In this document: in pieces, positions 52,382-62,135 of the stretch | Layout of the letters: each line of letters opens with the position of its first letter | Numbering within the stretch: the stretch's first letter is position 1 | Source of the DNA: Magnetospirillum molischianum DSM 120 | GTDB lineage: Bacteria; Pseudomonadota; Alphaproteobacteria; Rhodospirillales; Magnetospirillaceae | Length of the DNA stretch: 64,000 nt | Reading direction: 5' to 3' | NCBI RefSeq assembly: GCF_000294655.1 | Contig: NZ_CAHP01000020.1 | Location: 26,750 to 90,749 of the forward strand | Translations under genes and position numbers: made by a program | The notes under the pieces: model-generated | The model's database searches: none | What the model saw: the letters and a program-made list of their open reading frames with translations, nothing else | What the model was told of the DNA's origin: nothing

Positions 52382-53278
52382 ATGGCCCGCCCCGCTCGTG
52401 TCCGGCTGATCGAGGTCGGTCCGCGTGACGGACTTCAGAACGAGCCGGTTCCGATCCCGGTCGAAACCAAGCTGGCGCTGGTCGAGCGTCTGGCTGCCGC
52501 CGGGCTGCCGGTCGTCGAGGCCGGATCGTTTGTGTCAGCCCGTCGGGTGCCGCAGATGGCCGGGTCAGCCGAACTCTATCGCCGTTTGAAACGACGGCCC
52601 GGCACCGCTTATCCGGCTCTGGTTCCCAACCTTCAGGGACTGGCGGCGGCGCTGGATGCGGGGGTGACCGAAGCGGCGTTGTTCATCTCGGCTTCGGAAG
52701 GCTTTAGCCAACGCAATATCGCCTGCTCGATGGCGGAAAGTCTTGTCCGTCTCGCTCCGGTCGCCGGGGAAGCCGCAAACCACCGCGTGCGGCTGCGTGG
52801 CTATGTTTCCTGTGTCCTTGGCTGCCCTTACGACGGCGCGGTCGCGCCCGAAACGGTGGCGGAGATGGCCGAGCGTCTGCTTGATCTCGGCTGCGATGAG
52901 GTCTCGTTGGGCGATACGATCGGGATTGGCACCGCCGATGGTGTTCGCCGCCTGCTTGAGGCGGTCGCTCGGCGTATCCCGCGCGAGCGGATCGCGATGC
53001 ATTTCCACGATACGTATGGCCAGGGTGTCGCCAACGTCCTGACCAGCTTGGACGAGGGGATCGCCGCGTTCGACTGCTCGGTCGCCGGTCTGGGCGGATG
53101 TCCCTTCGCTGCTGGGGCTACCGGCAACGTGGCGACCGAAGACGTTTTGTACCTGCTGGACGGGTTGGGCATCGAGACCGGAATCGATCTTCGGAGCGTC
53201 GCCGAAACCGGAGCCTGGATTAGCGCCCAGCTTGGACGCGATGTTGCGTCCAGGGCCGGGCGGGCGCTGCTGAGTTAA
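52382..53278 (+). CDS. mvaB: Hydroxymethylglutaryl-CoA lyase
   Basis: 298 residues of the DRE-TIM metallolyase family: VRLIEVGPRDGLQNEP at the N-terminus and the HMG-CoA lyase signature VAGLGGCPFAAGATGNVATEDVLYLL, including the active-site Cys. Splits HMG-CoA to acetyl-CoA and acetoacetate. ATG one base after the mccA stop. Confidence 0.96.
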   Translation: MARPARVRLIEVGPRDGLQNEPVPIPVETKLALVERLAAAGLPVVEAGSFVSARRVPQMAGSAELYRRLKRRPGTAYPALVPNLQGLAAALDAGVTEAALFISASEGFSQRNIACSMAESLVRLAPVAGEAANHRVRLRGYVSCVLGCPYDGAVAPETVAEMAERLLDLGCDEVSLGDTIGIGTADGVRRLLEAVARRIPRERIAMHFHDTYGQGVANVLTSLDEGIAAFDCSVAGLGGCPFAAGATGNVATEDVLYLLDGLGIETGIDLRSVAETGAWISAQLGRDVASRAGRALLS

Positions 53279-53347
53279 CGACGAGTGACGTTCAGAGCGG
53301 GGATCAACCCTGCCTGAAAACCGAAATCAACGCTTTGGGAGGCGGAC

Positions 53348-55042
53348 ATGGAAGAAAACACTCTTAGTTACGTCCACGGAGCCAATGAAACCGCGCTGCT
53401 TTCCGACACGATCGGGGCGCAACTCGATCGAACTGCGGCCCGGTTTCCCGATCGCGAAGCCCTGGTGGTCGTTCACCAAGACGTGCGTTGGAGCTATGAC
53501 CGGCTGCGGCGGGAGAGCGATGCTTTTGCCGCCGGTCTGATCGCGCTGGGGCTGAAGCCTGGCGACCGTATCGGCATCTGGTCACAAAACAATGTTGAGT
53601 GGGTGGTGACCCAGTTCGCTACGGCCAAGGCCGGGCTGATCCTGGTCAACATCAACCCGGCTTATCGCCTGCACGAACTGGAATTCGCGGTCAATAAGGT
53701 GGGGTGCGCCGCGCTGATCCTGTCTCCTGTTTTCAAACAAAGCGACTATATCGGGATGATGCGGACCCTGGCTCCCGAGTTGGAGACCTGTCGTCCGGGG
53801 GCGTTGCGTTCGGTTCGGCTCCCTGAACTGCGCGTGGTGATTCGAATGGGGGAGGAGAAGACCCCCGGAATGCTCAACTTCGCCGAAATTCCGGGCTTGG
53901 CCGACGAAACTCACCGCACCCGGCTTATCGAAATCGGCCGGACCCTGCAATTCGACGATCCGATCAACATACAATTCACCAGCGGTACCACCGGGCGGCC
54001 CAAGGGCGCGACCCTGACCCATCATAATATCCTCAATAACGGATATTTCGTCGCCGAGGGAATTCGTGTCACTGAGGTTGACCGGATGTGTATCCCAGTG
54101 CCGTTCTATCATTGCTTCGGGATGGTGATGGGCAATCTTGGTGCGATTACACATGGTGCCTGCATGGTGATTCCGGGCGAGGGATTCGACGCCGAGCGGG
54201 TTCTTCAGACGGTCCAGCAAGAGCGTTGTACTTCGCTTTACGGCGTGCCGACGATGTTCGTCGCCTTATTGAACCATCCGGATTTCAACCGTTACGATGT
54301 GTCTTCGCTGCGCACCGGCATCATGGCCGGCTCGCCGTGCCCGATCGAGGTGATGCGTCAGGTGATGGATCGGCTGCACATGCCTCAGATCACCATCGCG
54401 TATGGAATGACCGAGACCAGTCCGGTCAGCTTTCAATGCGCGGTCGATGATTCGGTCGATCGCCGGGTTTCGACCGTCGGGCGTATCCATCCTCATGTCG
54501 AGGCGAAGGTCGTCGATCCGCAGGGGCGGATCGTGCCGCGCGGCGTTTCGGGCGAGCTTCTGGCACGAGGCTATTCAGTGATGCGGGGCTATTGGGGCGA
54601 GGAGGATCTGACTCGTCAGGCGATCGACAGCGGTCGGTGGATGCATACCGGCGATCTGGCGGTGATCGATGCGGAAGGCTATTGCAACATCGTCGGGCGG
54701 ATCAAGGACATGGTGATCCGCGGCGGCGAGAACATCTATCCGCGTGAGGTCGAGGAGTTCCTTTATCGTCACCCGAAAATCCGCGACATCCAGGTGTTTG
54801 GCATTCCAGATCGGCAGTATGGCGAGCAATTGTGCGCCTGGGTCGTGCTGAAGGACGACGAGGATATGACCGAGGCGGATCTGATCTCGTTCTGCGTCGG
54901 TGAGATCGCCCATTACAAAATTCCTAAGGTAATTCGCTTTGTCGAGGCGTTCCCGATGACCGCGACGGGCAAAATCCAGAAGTTTGTGATGCGCAAGATG
55001 ATGATCGAGGAATTGCAGATCGAAGAACTGCAAACCGCCTGA
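53348..55042 (+). CDS. AMP-binding acyl-CoA synthetase (ACSF2-like)
   Basis: 564 residues with [45 protein letters not shown] and [20 protein letters not shown]. The family activates medium-chain or branched fatty acids. In the operon it could feed isovalerate or related acids into the pathway; the substrate cannot be read from sequence. Confidence 0.9.
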   Translation: MEENTLSYVHGANETALLSDTIGAQLDRTAARFPDREALVVVHQDVRWSYDRLRRESDAFAAGLIALGLKPGDRIGIWSQNNVEWVVTQFATAKAGLILVNINPAYRLHELEFAVNKVGCAALILSPVFKQSDYIGMMRTLAPELETCRPGALRSVRLPELRVVIRMGEEKTPGMLNFAEIPGLADETHRTRLIEIGRTLQFDDPINIQFTSGTTGRPKGATLTHHNILNNGYFVAEGIRVTEVDRMCIPVPFYHCFGMVMGNLGAITHGACMVIPGEGFDAERVLQTVQQERCTSLYGVPTMFVALLNHPDFNRYDVSSLRTGIMAGSPCPIEVMRQVMDRLHMPQITIAYGMTETSPVSFQCAVDDSVDRRVSTVGRIHPHVEAKVVDPQGRIVPRGVSGELLARGYSVMRGYWGEEDLTRQAIDSGRWMHTGDLAVIDAEGYCNIVGRIKDMVIRGGENIYPREVEEFLYRHPKIRDIQVFGIPDRQYGEQLCAWVVLKDDEDMTEADLISFCVGEIAHYKIPKVIRFVEAFPMTATGKIQKFVMRKMMIEELQIEELQTA

Positions 55043-55072
55043 TCTCCTCGACGCCAACAGGGAACGAACGCC

Positions 55073-57025
55073 ATGTCGGATGTGCTTTGGCAGCCTTCTC
55101 CAGACCGCAAGGCGGCGGCTCTGGTCACTTCCTTCATCGAACGGGTCAACCGTACCCATGACCTTCGCCTCGACGGCATGGCGTCGTTGTGGCGATGGTC
55201 AGTGGACGAGTCCGCCGCTTTCTGGCGCGAGGTCTGGGCTGACGGCGATATTGTCGGTGATGGTCCCGGCGAGGTGATCGTGACCGATCCCGATCAGATG
55301 CCGGGAGCGCGCTGGTTCCCTCAGGCACGGCTTAATTATGCCGAAAACTGCCTGCGTCGCGATGACGAAGGCGATGCTCTGGTCTTCTGGGGCGAGGATA
55401 AGGTCAAGCGTCGCTTGTCCTGGCGCGACCTGAACCGCCTGGTCGCCCGGTTGGCGGCGGCGATGCGTGCGATGGGAATCGGTGTTGGCGACCGCGTTGC
55501 CGGGTTGATGCCTAACCTGCCGGAGAGCATCGCTGCGATGCTGGCGGCAGCCAGTATCGGCGCGGTGTGGTCGTCGGCCTCGCCTGATTTTGGCGTAGCC
55601 GGGGTGCTGGACCGTTTCGGTCAGATCGAACCCAAGTTGCTGATTTCGGTCGATGGCTATTGGTACAACGGCAAGGCGCACGACATCCGGCCCAAGCTGC
55701 GTGACATCCTGGCCGGTCTGCCCAGCGCTGGACGACTGGTCGTGGTGCCCTATCTGGAGGAGACGCCGGATCTGGCCGGTCTTCCCGGTGCCGTCTTGCT
55801 GGCCGATTTCCTTGCCCCGCATGATGAGGATCGTCCCACGTTCCTCCGTCTGCCGTTCGATCATCCGCTGATGGTGATGTTTTCGTCCGGGACGACCGGA
55901 GCGCCCAAATGCATCTTGCATGGAGCGGGGGGGACGCTGATCCAGCATCTGAAGGAACATCGGTTGCATGGCGACGTTCACCCCGGCGACCGGCTGTTCT
56001 ATTTCACCACCTGCGGTTGGATGATGTGGAATTGGCTGGCTTCCGGTCTGGCGGCAGGGGCAACCCTGCTGCTGTATGACGGAGCGCCGATGCTGAAGGA
56101 CGGCGCGATCTTGTTCGATTATGCCGAGGCCGAAGCCGCGACGTTCTTCGGGACTTCAGCCAAATGGATTGATTCGATTGCCAAGGCGGGGCTGCGGCCG
56201 GTCGAGATTTACGCCCTGGCGGCGTTGCGCACGATTGCCTCGACCGGATCGGTTCTGGCTCCCGAAAGCTTCGATTACGTCTATGACGCGATCAAGCCGG
56301 ACGTTTGCCTGTCGTCGATCTCGGGCGGGACGGATATCGTTTCGTGCTTCATGCTGGGAGATCCGACAGGCCCGGTTCGGCGCGGGGAAATCCAGACTCG
56401 CGGTCTTGGGATGCGGGTCGAAGTGTTCGATCCCGCGGGAACGCCAGTGCGGGGGCGAACCGGAGAACTGGTCTGTACGCGCGCTTTTCCCTCGATGCCG
56501 CTGGGGTTTTGGAACGATCCGGGCGGTAAGCGGTTCCGTGCCGCCTATTTCACCCGCTTTCCAGGGGTGTGGACCCATGGCGATTGGGTTGAACTGACCG
56601 AGAGCGACGGAATCGTCGTGCATGGGCGCTCCGACGCGACCCTTAATCCTGGCGGCGTTCGGATCGGAACCGCAGAGATTTATCGGCAGGTCGAGACGAT
56701 CCCCGAAGTGGTTGAGGCCTTGGTGATCGGCCAGGATTGGCATAACGATGTGCGGGTTGTGCTGTTTGTCCGTCTGCGCGACGGGTTAAGCCTGGAGCCA
56801 TCCCTGACCGAACGAATCAAGGCTCGTATCCGTGACAACACCACGCCGCGTCATGTTCCCGCCAAAGTGATCCAGGTCGGCGACATTCCGCGCACCCGCT
56901 CGGGTAAGATTGTCGAACTGGCGGTGCGCGATGTTGTTCACGACCGCCCGGTCGAGAATCGCGAGGCTCTGGCCAATCCCGAAGCGTTGGCCCAATACGC
57001 CGGACGGTTCGAGTTGCAGGGATAG
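55073..57025 (+). CDS. aacS: Acetoacetyl-CoA synthetase
   Basis: 650 residues with the ANL-fold motifs [37 protein letters not shown] and [21 protein letters not shown], and the C-terminal catalytic Lys in [13 protein letters not shown]. The length and [11 protein letters not shown] segment fit acetoacetate-CoA ligases rather than acetyl-CoA synthetase. It would activate the acetoacetate released by HMG-CoA lyase, finishing leucine catabolism without a CoA transferase. Confidence 0.93.
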   Translation: MSDVLWQPSPDRKAAALVTSFIERVNRTHDLRLDGMASLWRWSVDESAAFWREVWADGDIVGDGPGEVIVTDPDQMPGARWFPQARLNYAENCLRRDDEGDALVFWGEDKVKRRLSWRDLNRLVARLAAAMRAMGIGVGDRVAGLMPNLPESIAAMLAAASIGAVWSSASPDFGVAGVLDRFGQIEPKLLISVDGYWYNGKAHDIRPKLRDILAGLPSAGRLVVVPYLEETPDLAGLPGAVLLADFLAPHDEDRPTFLRLPFDHPLMVMFSSGTTGAPKCILHGAGGTLIQHLKEHRLHGDVHPGDRLFYFTTCGWMMWNWLASGLAAGATLLLYDGAPMLKDGAILFDYAEAEAATFFGTSAKWIDSIAKAGLRPVEIYALAALRTIASTGSVLAPESFDYVYDAIKPDVCLSSISGGTDIVSCFMLGDPTGPVRRGEIQTRGLGMRVEVFDPAGTPVRGRTGELVCTRAFPSMPLGFWNDPGGKRFRAAYFTRFPGVWTHGDWVELTESDGIVVHGRSDATLNPGGVRIGTAEIYRQVETIPEVVEALVIGQDWHNDVRVVLFVRLRDGLSLEPSLTERIKARIRDNTTPRHVPAKVIQVGDIPRTRSGKIVELAVRDVVHDRPVENREALANPEALAQYAGRFELQG

Positions 57026-57036
57026 GCTCGAAGAAT

Positions 57037-57447
57037 CTATGGGCGGGTGCCGTCAGGAAGCCGGTGCGGTCGCGACAGAATGTAGCCCGCCCCGATCAGG
57101 CAGACGACCCCCATCGACGCCACGGCGATCGGTGGGGCCTGCGTGAAGAAACTGACATAGATCATGCTGATGCTCATCGCGCTGACCGCGACGATCTTCG
57201 CCGACAGGGGGATTATCTTGTGCCGTTCCCAGCGTTGGAGCGGTGGCCCGAAAACACGGTGATTGAACAGCCAGTGATGGAAGCGGCGCGACGAACGGGC
57301 GAAGCACCACAGTGCCAGCAGCATGAACGGAGTGGTCGGCAGCACCGGCAGGAAAACCCCCAGTACGCCGAGACCGAAAAAGATCCAGCCGAATCCCAGA
57401 AGGGCAAGACGTTTGATCCCGGTCGCCTCGTGTTCCTGATCCGTCAT
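57037..57447 (-). CDS. DUF454 (YbaN-like) inner-membrane protein
   Basis: 136 residues with FGWIFFGLGVLGVFLPVLPTTPFMLLALWCFARSS, the DUF454 hallmark, and two further hydrophobic segments. Convergent with aacS. Function unknown. Confidence 0.9.
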   Translation of the reverse strand: MTDQEHEATGIKRLALLGFGWIFFGLGVLGVFLPVLPTTPFMLLALWCFARSSRRFHHWLFNHRVFGPPLQRWERHKIIPLSAKIVAVSAMSISMIYVSFFTQAPPIAVASMGVVCLIGAGYILSRPHRLPDGTRP

Positions 57448-57669
57448 TGCCGTTTTCTCCGCTATCCGATCAACCGTATAGCACGGCTAGGGGGGGAGAC
57501 ATTCAGCACATAATCGTGTCCCTTCGGGCTGCGGAGAAGATCGTGGTCTGGTTCGTCGAAAATCTCGATCGGTGCGCTGCACCGTTCATCGCTTTTCTCC
57601 TGCCATCCCGCAATTTTCTCCAGCAGTGCGTTTTATGCGGTGACTGTCCCCCCCTCTGATCGTCGCGGG

Positions 57670-58677
57670 TTATCCGCGGATCGCGGCGGCGATCGCAGCC
57701 CGGTCGAGTCCCTTGCCTCCGATGACCACAACCTGCCCGGCATGGGCTTCGCCGGGGCGCCACGGACGGTCGAACCAGCGGTCGATCCTGGCCCCCACCG
57801 CCTGAACCACGGCACGGGCAGGTTTATCCTGAACGGCAAGAAAGCCCTTGAGCCGCAGGATATCATGGGTGGCGATGGCGGATGAAATACGCTTAATCAG
57901 GGCGTCGGGGTCGGCGATTTCGGGCAGATCGACGGCAAAACTTTCGAAATCGTCATGGCTGTGGTCGGTTGCGCTGTCATGCAGGCTGGGGCGGGTGTCG
58001 AGATCGTCCTCGGCGGCGGCGTCCAACCCTACGACCACAACAGGATCGACGATGCTGTGGCGGGTGGGGATCACCTTGACACCGGGGCGCAGCTTGCTCT
58101 CGATGCGGCGGCGCGCCTTTTCCAGGGCGATGTCATCGACCAGATCCGTTTTGTTGAGGAGCACCATGTCGGCGCACAGCAACTGGTCGTCGAACACCTC
58201 TTCCAGTGGGTTGTCATGGTCGGGGCGGGCCATCTGTTCGGGAGTGCTGGTGAAGCGTCCCGCCGCTGTCGCCTCGGCGTCCACCACGGCGACGACGCCG
58301 TTGACGGTAACGCGCGAGCGGATTTCGGGCCAGTGGAACGCTTTGACCAGCGGTTTGGGCAGAGCCAGACCAGACGTTTCGATCAGGATGTGATCGGGCG
58401 GCAGATCGCGTTCGATCAGCGCTTGCATTACCGGCAAGAACTCGTCGGCGACGGTACAGCACAGGCAGCCGTTGGCCAGTTCGATAATGTCGTCCTTGCC
58501 GCATCCTTCGATGTCGCAGGTGGTCAGCATATCGCCGTCGATACCGACATCGCCGAATTCATTGACGATCAGAGCCAGGCGCTGGCCCCGGTTGTTTTCG
58601 AGAAGATGGCGGACCAGGGTGGACTTTCCTGCACCAAGAAAGCCGGTGATGACAGTGGCAGGAATCTTGCGGGTCAT
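57670..58677 (-). CDS. cobW: CobW-family GTP-binding metal chaperone
   Basis: 335 residues: Walker A GFLGAGKST near the N-terminus, metal-binding NGCLCCT (CxCC), the Walker-B-like ILIETSGLALP, NKTD for guanine, a His/Asp-rich loop (HDSATDHSHDDF), and a CobW C-terminal domain. COG0523 proteins deliver metals; the cobalamin riboswitch upstream points to a cobalt/B12 role. ATG 58677 immediately precedes TRKIPATVITGFLGAGKST. Confidence 0.93.
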   Translation of the reverse strand: MTRKIPATVITGFLGAGKSTLVRHLLENNRGQRLALIVNEFGDVGIDGDMLTTCDIEGCGKDDIIELANGCLCCTVADEFLPVMQALIERDLPPDHILIETSGLALPKPLVKAFHWPEIRSRVTVNGVVAVVDAEATAAGRFTSTPEQMARPDHDNPLEEVFDDQLLCADMVLLNKTDLVDDIALEKARRRIESKLRPGVKVIPTRHSIVDPVVVVGLDAAAEDDLDTRPSLHDSATDHSHDDFESFAVDLPEIADPDALIKRISSAIATHDILRLKGFLAVQDKPARAVVQAVGARIDRWFDRPWRPGEAHAGQVVVIGGKGLDRAAIAAAIRG

Positions 58678-58790
58678 GCAGGGGCGTGCCTTTCCGGTAT
58701 CTGACAAGGACGGGGAAGGGTGCCTCTGGCGGAGGGCAGGACTCCGCAAGCGGCCCGCCGGGACACCCCGCCCGTGGACGTTTCATCGTG

Positions 58791-58945
58791 TTACGGCAGG
58801 TCTCCTGGCTTGCGGGTCAAGGCTTCCGTCCTGTCTTCCCGATACCCCAAGGGCATCAGTGACGCGGGTGGACGGCGGCTCTCCGCTGACAGTTGCGGGG
58901 GCAGCACCGGACTGGTCGCCAGGGCGACGCACCGGTTTCCCTCTT
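58791..58945 (-). ncRNA. Cobalamin riboswitch
   Basis: Read on the minus strand: GGAAACCGGTGCGTCGC (58924-58940), then GCTGCCCCCGCAACTG (near 58890-58905), and finally the B12 box AGCCAGGAGACCTGCC (58795-58810), in the order typical of this RNA. It precedes cobW by about 115 bases. Repression of cobW by adenosylcobalamin is expected; the expression platform was not resolved. Confidence 0.93.
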
Positions 58946-59027
58946 AGCCCCAGATTTTGATGATCTGGGGAACCGTAATACCAAATACCGTATCCCTGGA
59001 GGATCGGCCGAGTCAAGCCTCGGACAC

Positions 59028-59063
59028 CCGCCCCGGAGCCAAGGGAAAGCGGCTCCGGGGCGG
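59028..59063. repeat. 13-base perfect GC-rich stem-loop
   Basis: CCGCCCCGGAGCC pairs with GGCTCCGGGGCGG around a ten-base loop. There is no T run, so it may be a second structural barrier behind the terminator at 59095-59123 or a repeat element. Confidence 0.5.
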
Positions 59064-59094
59064 CGGCCAAGCGCGTTGAGGCAGGGGAGAAATA

Positions 59095-59123
59095 CGGCGG
59101 CTCAATCCTTCATTGAGCCGCCG
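59095..59123 (-). terminator. Rho-independent terminator of the alcohol dehydrogenase operon
   Basis: A 12-base perfect stem (CGGCGGCTCAAT with ATTGAGCCGCCG), five-base loop, followed on the minus strand by TATTTCT, 22 bases after the alcohol dehydrogenase stop. Confidence 0.7.
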
Positions 59124-59144
59124 ATGCAAAGATAGCCGTTGATG

Positions 59145-60296
59145 TTATGCGGCGGCGCGGAAGATTGATTCGATTTCCGCCTGACTGGCCCGGCGCGGGT
59201 TGGTCAGGCCGCAGGCGTCCTTCAGTGCGTTGGCGGCCAGGGTCGGAATGTCCGTATCCTTGACGCCCAGTTGGGTCAAACCGGACGGAATGCCGATATC
59301 GTTCGATAACCGCCGGATCGCGGCGATACAGGCATCGGCACCCTGACGATCCGACATGCCCAGGGTATCGACTCCCAGGGCGTGGGCGACGTCCTTGAGC
59401 CGGGCGGCGGCGATGTCGGCGTTGAACTCTTCGACGTGGGGCAACAGCACCGCGTTGCAGACTCCGTGCGGCAGGTCGTAGAAGCCGCCCAGTTGATGCG
59501 CCATGGCGTGGACAAAGCCCAGGGAGGCGTTGTTGAACGCCATTCCGGCCATGAAGCCGGCATAGGCCATCGCTTCGCGTGCCGCCAGATTGTTCCCCTC
59601 GGCGACAGCGGTGCGCAGGTTCCCCGCGATGATCGACACCGCCTTCAGGGCGCAGGCATCGGTGATCGGGGTGGCGGCGACCGAGACATAAGCTTCGACC
59701 GCATGGGTCAGGGCGTCCATCCCGGTGGCGGCGGTCAACATCGGCGGCTTGCCCAGCATCAACTCCGGGTCGTTGACCGACAGGAGCGGGGTGACGTTGC
59801 GATCGACAATCGCCATCTTCACCAATCGTTTTTCGTCGGTGATGATGCAAAAGCGGGTCATTTCGCTGGCGGTGCCCGCCGTGGTGTTGATCGCGATCAG
59901 CGGCAATTGCGGCGTGGCCGATTTATCGACCCCCTCGTAATCGCGGATGCTGCCGCCGTTGGTGGCGGTCAGGGCGATGCCCTTGGCGCAATCGTGCGAC
60001 GACCCGCCACCCAGCGAGATCACGCAATCGCACTTTTCCTGTTTCAGCAGCGCCAGCCCGGTTTCGACATTGCCGACGGTGGGATTGGGCTGTGCACCGG
60101 GGAAGATGGCGCTGAACACGCCTTCCGCAGCCAGCATCGCCCCCAGTTTGTCGGCGACTCCCAGGCTGTGCAGAACCGAATCGGTGACGATCAGCGCCCG
60201 TTCGAAGCCATAGCGGCGCACATTGGCGACGGCGTTGGAAAGGCAACCGGCGCCCATCATGTTGAGCGAGGGGATGAAGAACGTGGTCTCGGTCAT
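59145..60296 (-). CDS. Iron-containing alcohol dehydrogenase
   Basis: 383 residues of the group III alcohol dehydrogenases: [27 protein letters not shown], and metal ligands in [12 protein letters not shown] and [26 protein letters not shown] 60296 has GGAG six bases upstream. It follows the aldehyde dehydrogenase by 42 bases; the pair would oxidise an alcohol to an acid. Ethanol or 2,3-butanediol-type substrates fit the regulator family; not proven. Confidence 0.92.
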   Translation of the reverse strand: MTETTFFIPSLNMMGAGCLSNAVANVRRYGFERALIVTDSVLHSLGVADKLGAMLAAEGVFSAIFPGAQPNPTVGNVETGLALLKQEKCDCVISLGGGSSHDCAKGIALTATNGGSIRDYEGVDKSATPQLPLIAINTTAGTASEMTRFCIITDEKRLVKMAIVDRNVTPLLSVNDPELMLGKPPMLTAATGMDALTHAVEAYVSVAATPITDACALKAVSIIAGNLRTAVAEGNNLAAREAMAYAGFMAGMAFNNASLGFVHAMAHQLGGFYDLPHGVCNAVLLPHVEEFNADIAAARLKDVAHALGVDTLGMSDRQGADACIAAIRRLSNDIGIPSGLTQLGVKDTDIPTLAANALKDACGLTNPRRASQAEIESIFRAAA

Positions 60297-60338
60297 GGGG
60301 TGCTCCAATCTTGTCCGTAGCGAAGGGGAAGGTGACGA

Positions 60339-61859
60339 TTAGAAGAAGCCCAGGGCCTTGGGGCTGTAGCTGACCAGCAGGTTTTTGGTCTGCTGATAGT
60401 GATCCAGCATCATGTGATGGTTCTCGCGGCCGATTCCCGATTGCTTGTAACCGCCAAAGGCGGCGTGGGCCGGGTAGAGGTGATAGCAGTTGGTCCACAC
60501 CCGCCCGGCCTTGATGCCGCGACCGAAGCGGAAGGCGCGGTTGCCGTCACGGGTCCACAGTCCCGATCCCAGTCCGTAGAGGGTGTCGTTGGCGAGGTGC
60601 AGGGCGTCGGCCTCGTCCTTGAACGTGGTCACGGCGACGACAGGACCGAAGATCTCTTCCTGGAAGATCCGCATCCGGTTGTGGCCTTTGAACACGGTCG
60701 GCTGGATGTAGTAGCCGTTGGTCAGGTCGCCGCCCAAGGCCGCCCGGCTTCCCCCGGCCAGCACCTCGGCACCTTCGGCGCGGCCGATATCGAGATAAGA
60801 CAGGATCTTGTCCATCTGCTCGGTCGAAGCCTGCGCGCCGATCATCGTCTCGGTATCGAGCGGGCTGCCCTGTCGGATCTTGGCAACGCGGGCGAGGGCG
60901 CGTTCCATGAAGCGGTCGTAAAGCGTTTCCTGGATCAGGGCGCGGGAGGGGCAGGTGCAGATCTCGCCCTGGTTCAGGGCGAACATCACGAACCCTTCGA
61001 TCGCCTTGTCGAGGAACTCGTCGTCGGCGGCGGCGATGTCGTCGAAAAAGACGTTGGGAGACTTGCCCCCCAGTTCCAGCGTCACCGGGATCAGGTTCTG
61101 ACTAGCATATTGCATGATCAGCCGGCCGGTGGTGGTCTCGCCGGTAAAGGCGATCTTGGCGATCCGGTTGCTCGACGCCAGCGGCTTGCCCGCTTCCAAC
61201 CCAAAGCCATTGACGATGTTGACGATTCCGGGCGGCAGCAGGTCGGCGATCAGTTCGATCAGTACCAGGATGCCGATCGGGGTCTGCTCGGCGGGTTTCA
61301 GAACCACGCAATTCCCGGCGGCCAGAGCCGGGGCCAGCTTCCACGTCGCCATCAGGATCGGGAAGTTCCACGGGATGATCTGACCGACGACTCCCAGCGG
61401 CTCGTTGAAGTGATAGGCGATGGTGGTTTCGTCCAGTTCGGACAGACTGCCTTCCTGGGCACGGATGCAGGCGGCGAAATAGCGGAAATGATCGATTGCC
61501 AGAGGAATGTCGGCGGCCAGGGTCTCGCGGATCGGCTTGCCGTTATCGACCGTTTCGGCATAGGCCAGCTTTTCCAGATTGGCTTCCATCCGGTCGGCGA
61601 TCCGCAGCAGCAGATTCGAACGGTCGGTGGCGCTGGTGCGGCCCCAGCTCTCGGCGGCGGCGTGGGCGGCGTCGAGCGCCAATGCGACGTCTTCTTCGCT
61701 TGACCGTGCCGCCTGACAGAACACCTTGCCGGTGATCGGGGTAACGTTGTCGAAATAGAGTCCTTTGACCGGAGGCGTCCAGGCGCCACCGATGAAATTG
61801 TCATAGCGCGATTTGAACTCGACAGGAGCACCGGGCGCACCGGGCGCGGGGTAAAGCAT
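60339..61859 (-). CDS. NAD-dependent aldehyde dehydrogenase (ExaC/AldB-like)
   Basis: 506 residues: [16 protein letters not shown] block ([16 protein letters not shown]) and catalytic Cys in [11 protein letters not shown], plus [11 protein letters not shown] and [14 protein letters not shown]. Similar to ExaC/AldB acetaldehyde dehydrogenases. ATG 61859 has GGGAGG upstream; longer in-frame starts lack one. First gene behind the sigma-54 promoter. Confidence 0.93.
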   Translation of the reverse strand: MLYPAPGAPGAPVEFKSRYDNFIGGAWTPPVKGLYFDNVTPITGKVFCQAARSSEEDVALALDAAHAAAESWGRTSATDRSNLLLRIADRMEANLEKLAYAETVDNGKPIRETLAADIPLAIDHFRYFAACIRAQEGSLSELDETTIAYHFNEPLGVVGQIIPWNFPILMATWKLAPALAAGNCVVLKPAEQTPIGILVLIELIADLLPPGIVNIVNGFGLEAGKPLASSNRIAKIAFTGETTTGRLIMQYASQNLIPVTLELGGKSPNVFFDDIAAADDEFLDKAIEGFVMFALNQGEICTCPSRALIQETLYDRFMERALARVAKIRQGSPLDTETMIGAQASTEQMDKILSYLDIGRAEGAEVLAGGSRAALGGDLTNGYYIQPTVFKGHNRMRIFQEEIFGPVVAVTTFKDEADALHLANDTLYGLGSGLWTRDGNRAFRFGRGIKAGRVWTNCYHLYPAHAAFGGYKQSGIGRENHHMMLDHYQQTKNLLVSYSPKALGFF

Positions 61860-61914
61860 CGAGATCCTCCCTTGGTTGTTTGGCGTTCCGCTTGGGGCGG
61901 TCGCGGGAGGATAC

Positions 61915-61933
61915 AAAGCATGTGGCGTGCCAA
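61915..61933 (-). promoter_or_regulatory. Sigma-54 (-24/-12) promoter for the aldehyde/alcohol dehydrogenase pair
   Basis: On the minus strand TTGGCACGCCACATGCTTT fits YTGGCACGNNNNTTGCW with one mismatch and the required ten bases between GG and GC. It lies about 56 bases before the start at 61859. Confidence 0.8.
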
Positions 61934-61987
61934 TTTATTATCTTATTGAAATAAAACGATATTAATGGGTCTCCGCGCGGCGGTGAC

Positions 61988-62006
61988 CTGTGCCGTTCCG
62001 GGACAG
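61988..62006. promoter_or_regulatory. Possible activator site (inverted repeat)
   Basis: CTGTGCC and GGGACAG (6 of 7 positions symmetric) around GTTCC, about 60-75 bases upstream of the sigma-54 promoter, where enhancer sites usually lie. Confidence 0.4.
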
Positions 62007-62135
62007 TGTGGCAAAATGGAACAAGGGAATGGACCGTCGATCTTTTTCTTGCGTTGAGGCGTGTCCCGCGATGACACTGGAGGCAATAGAGAGGGTGCCG
62101 CCATCAGGCAGGATGCCCCACGGAGGAGACACGTC

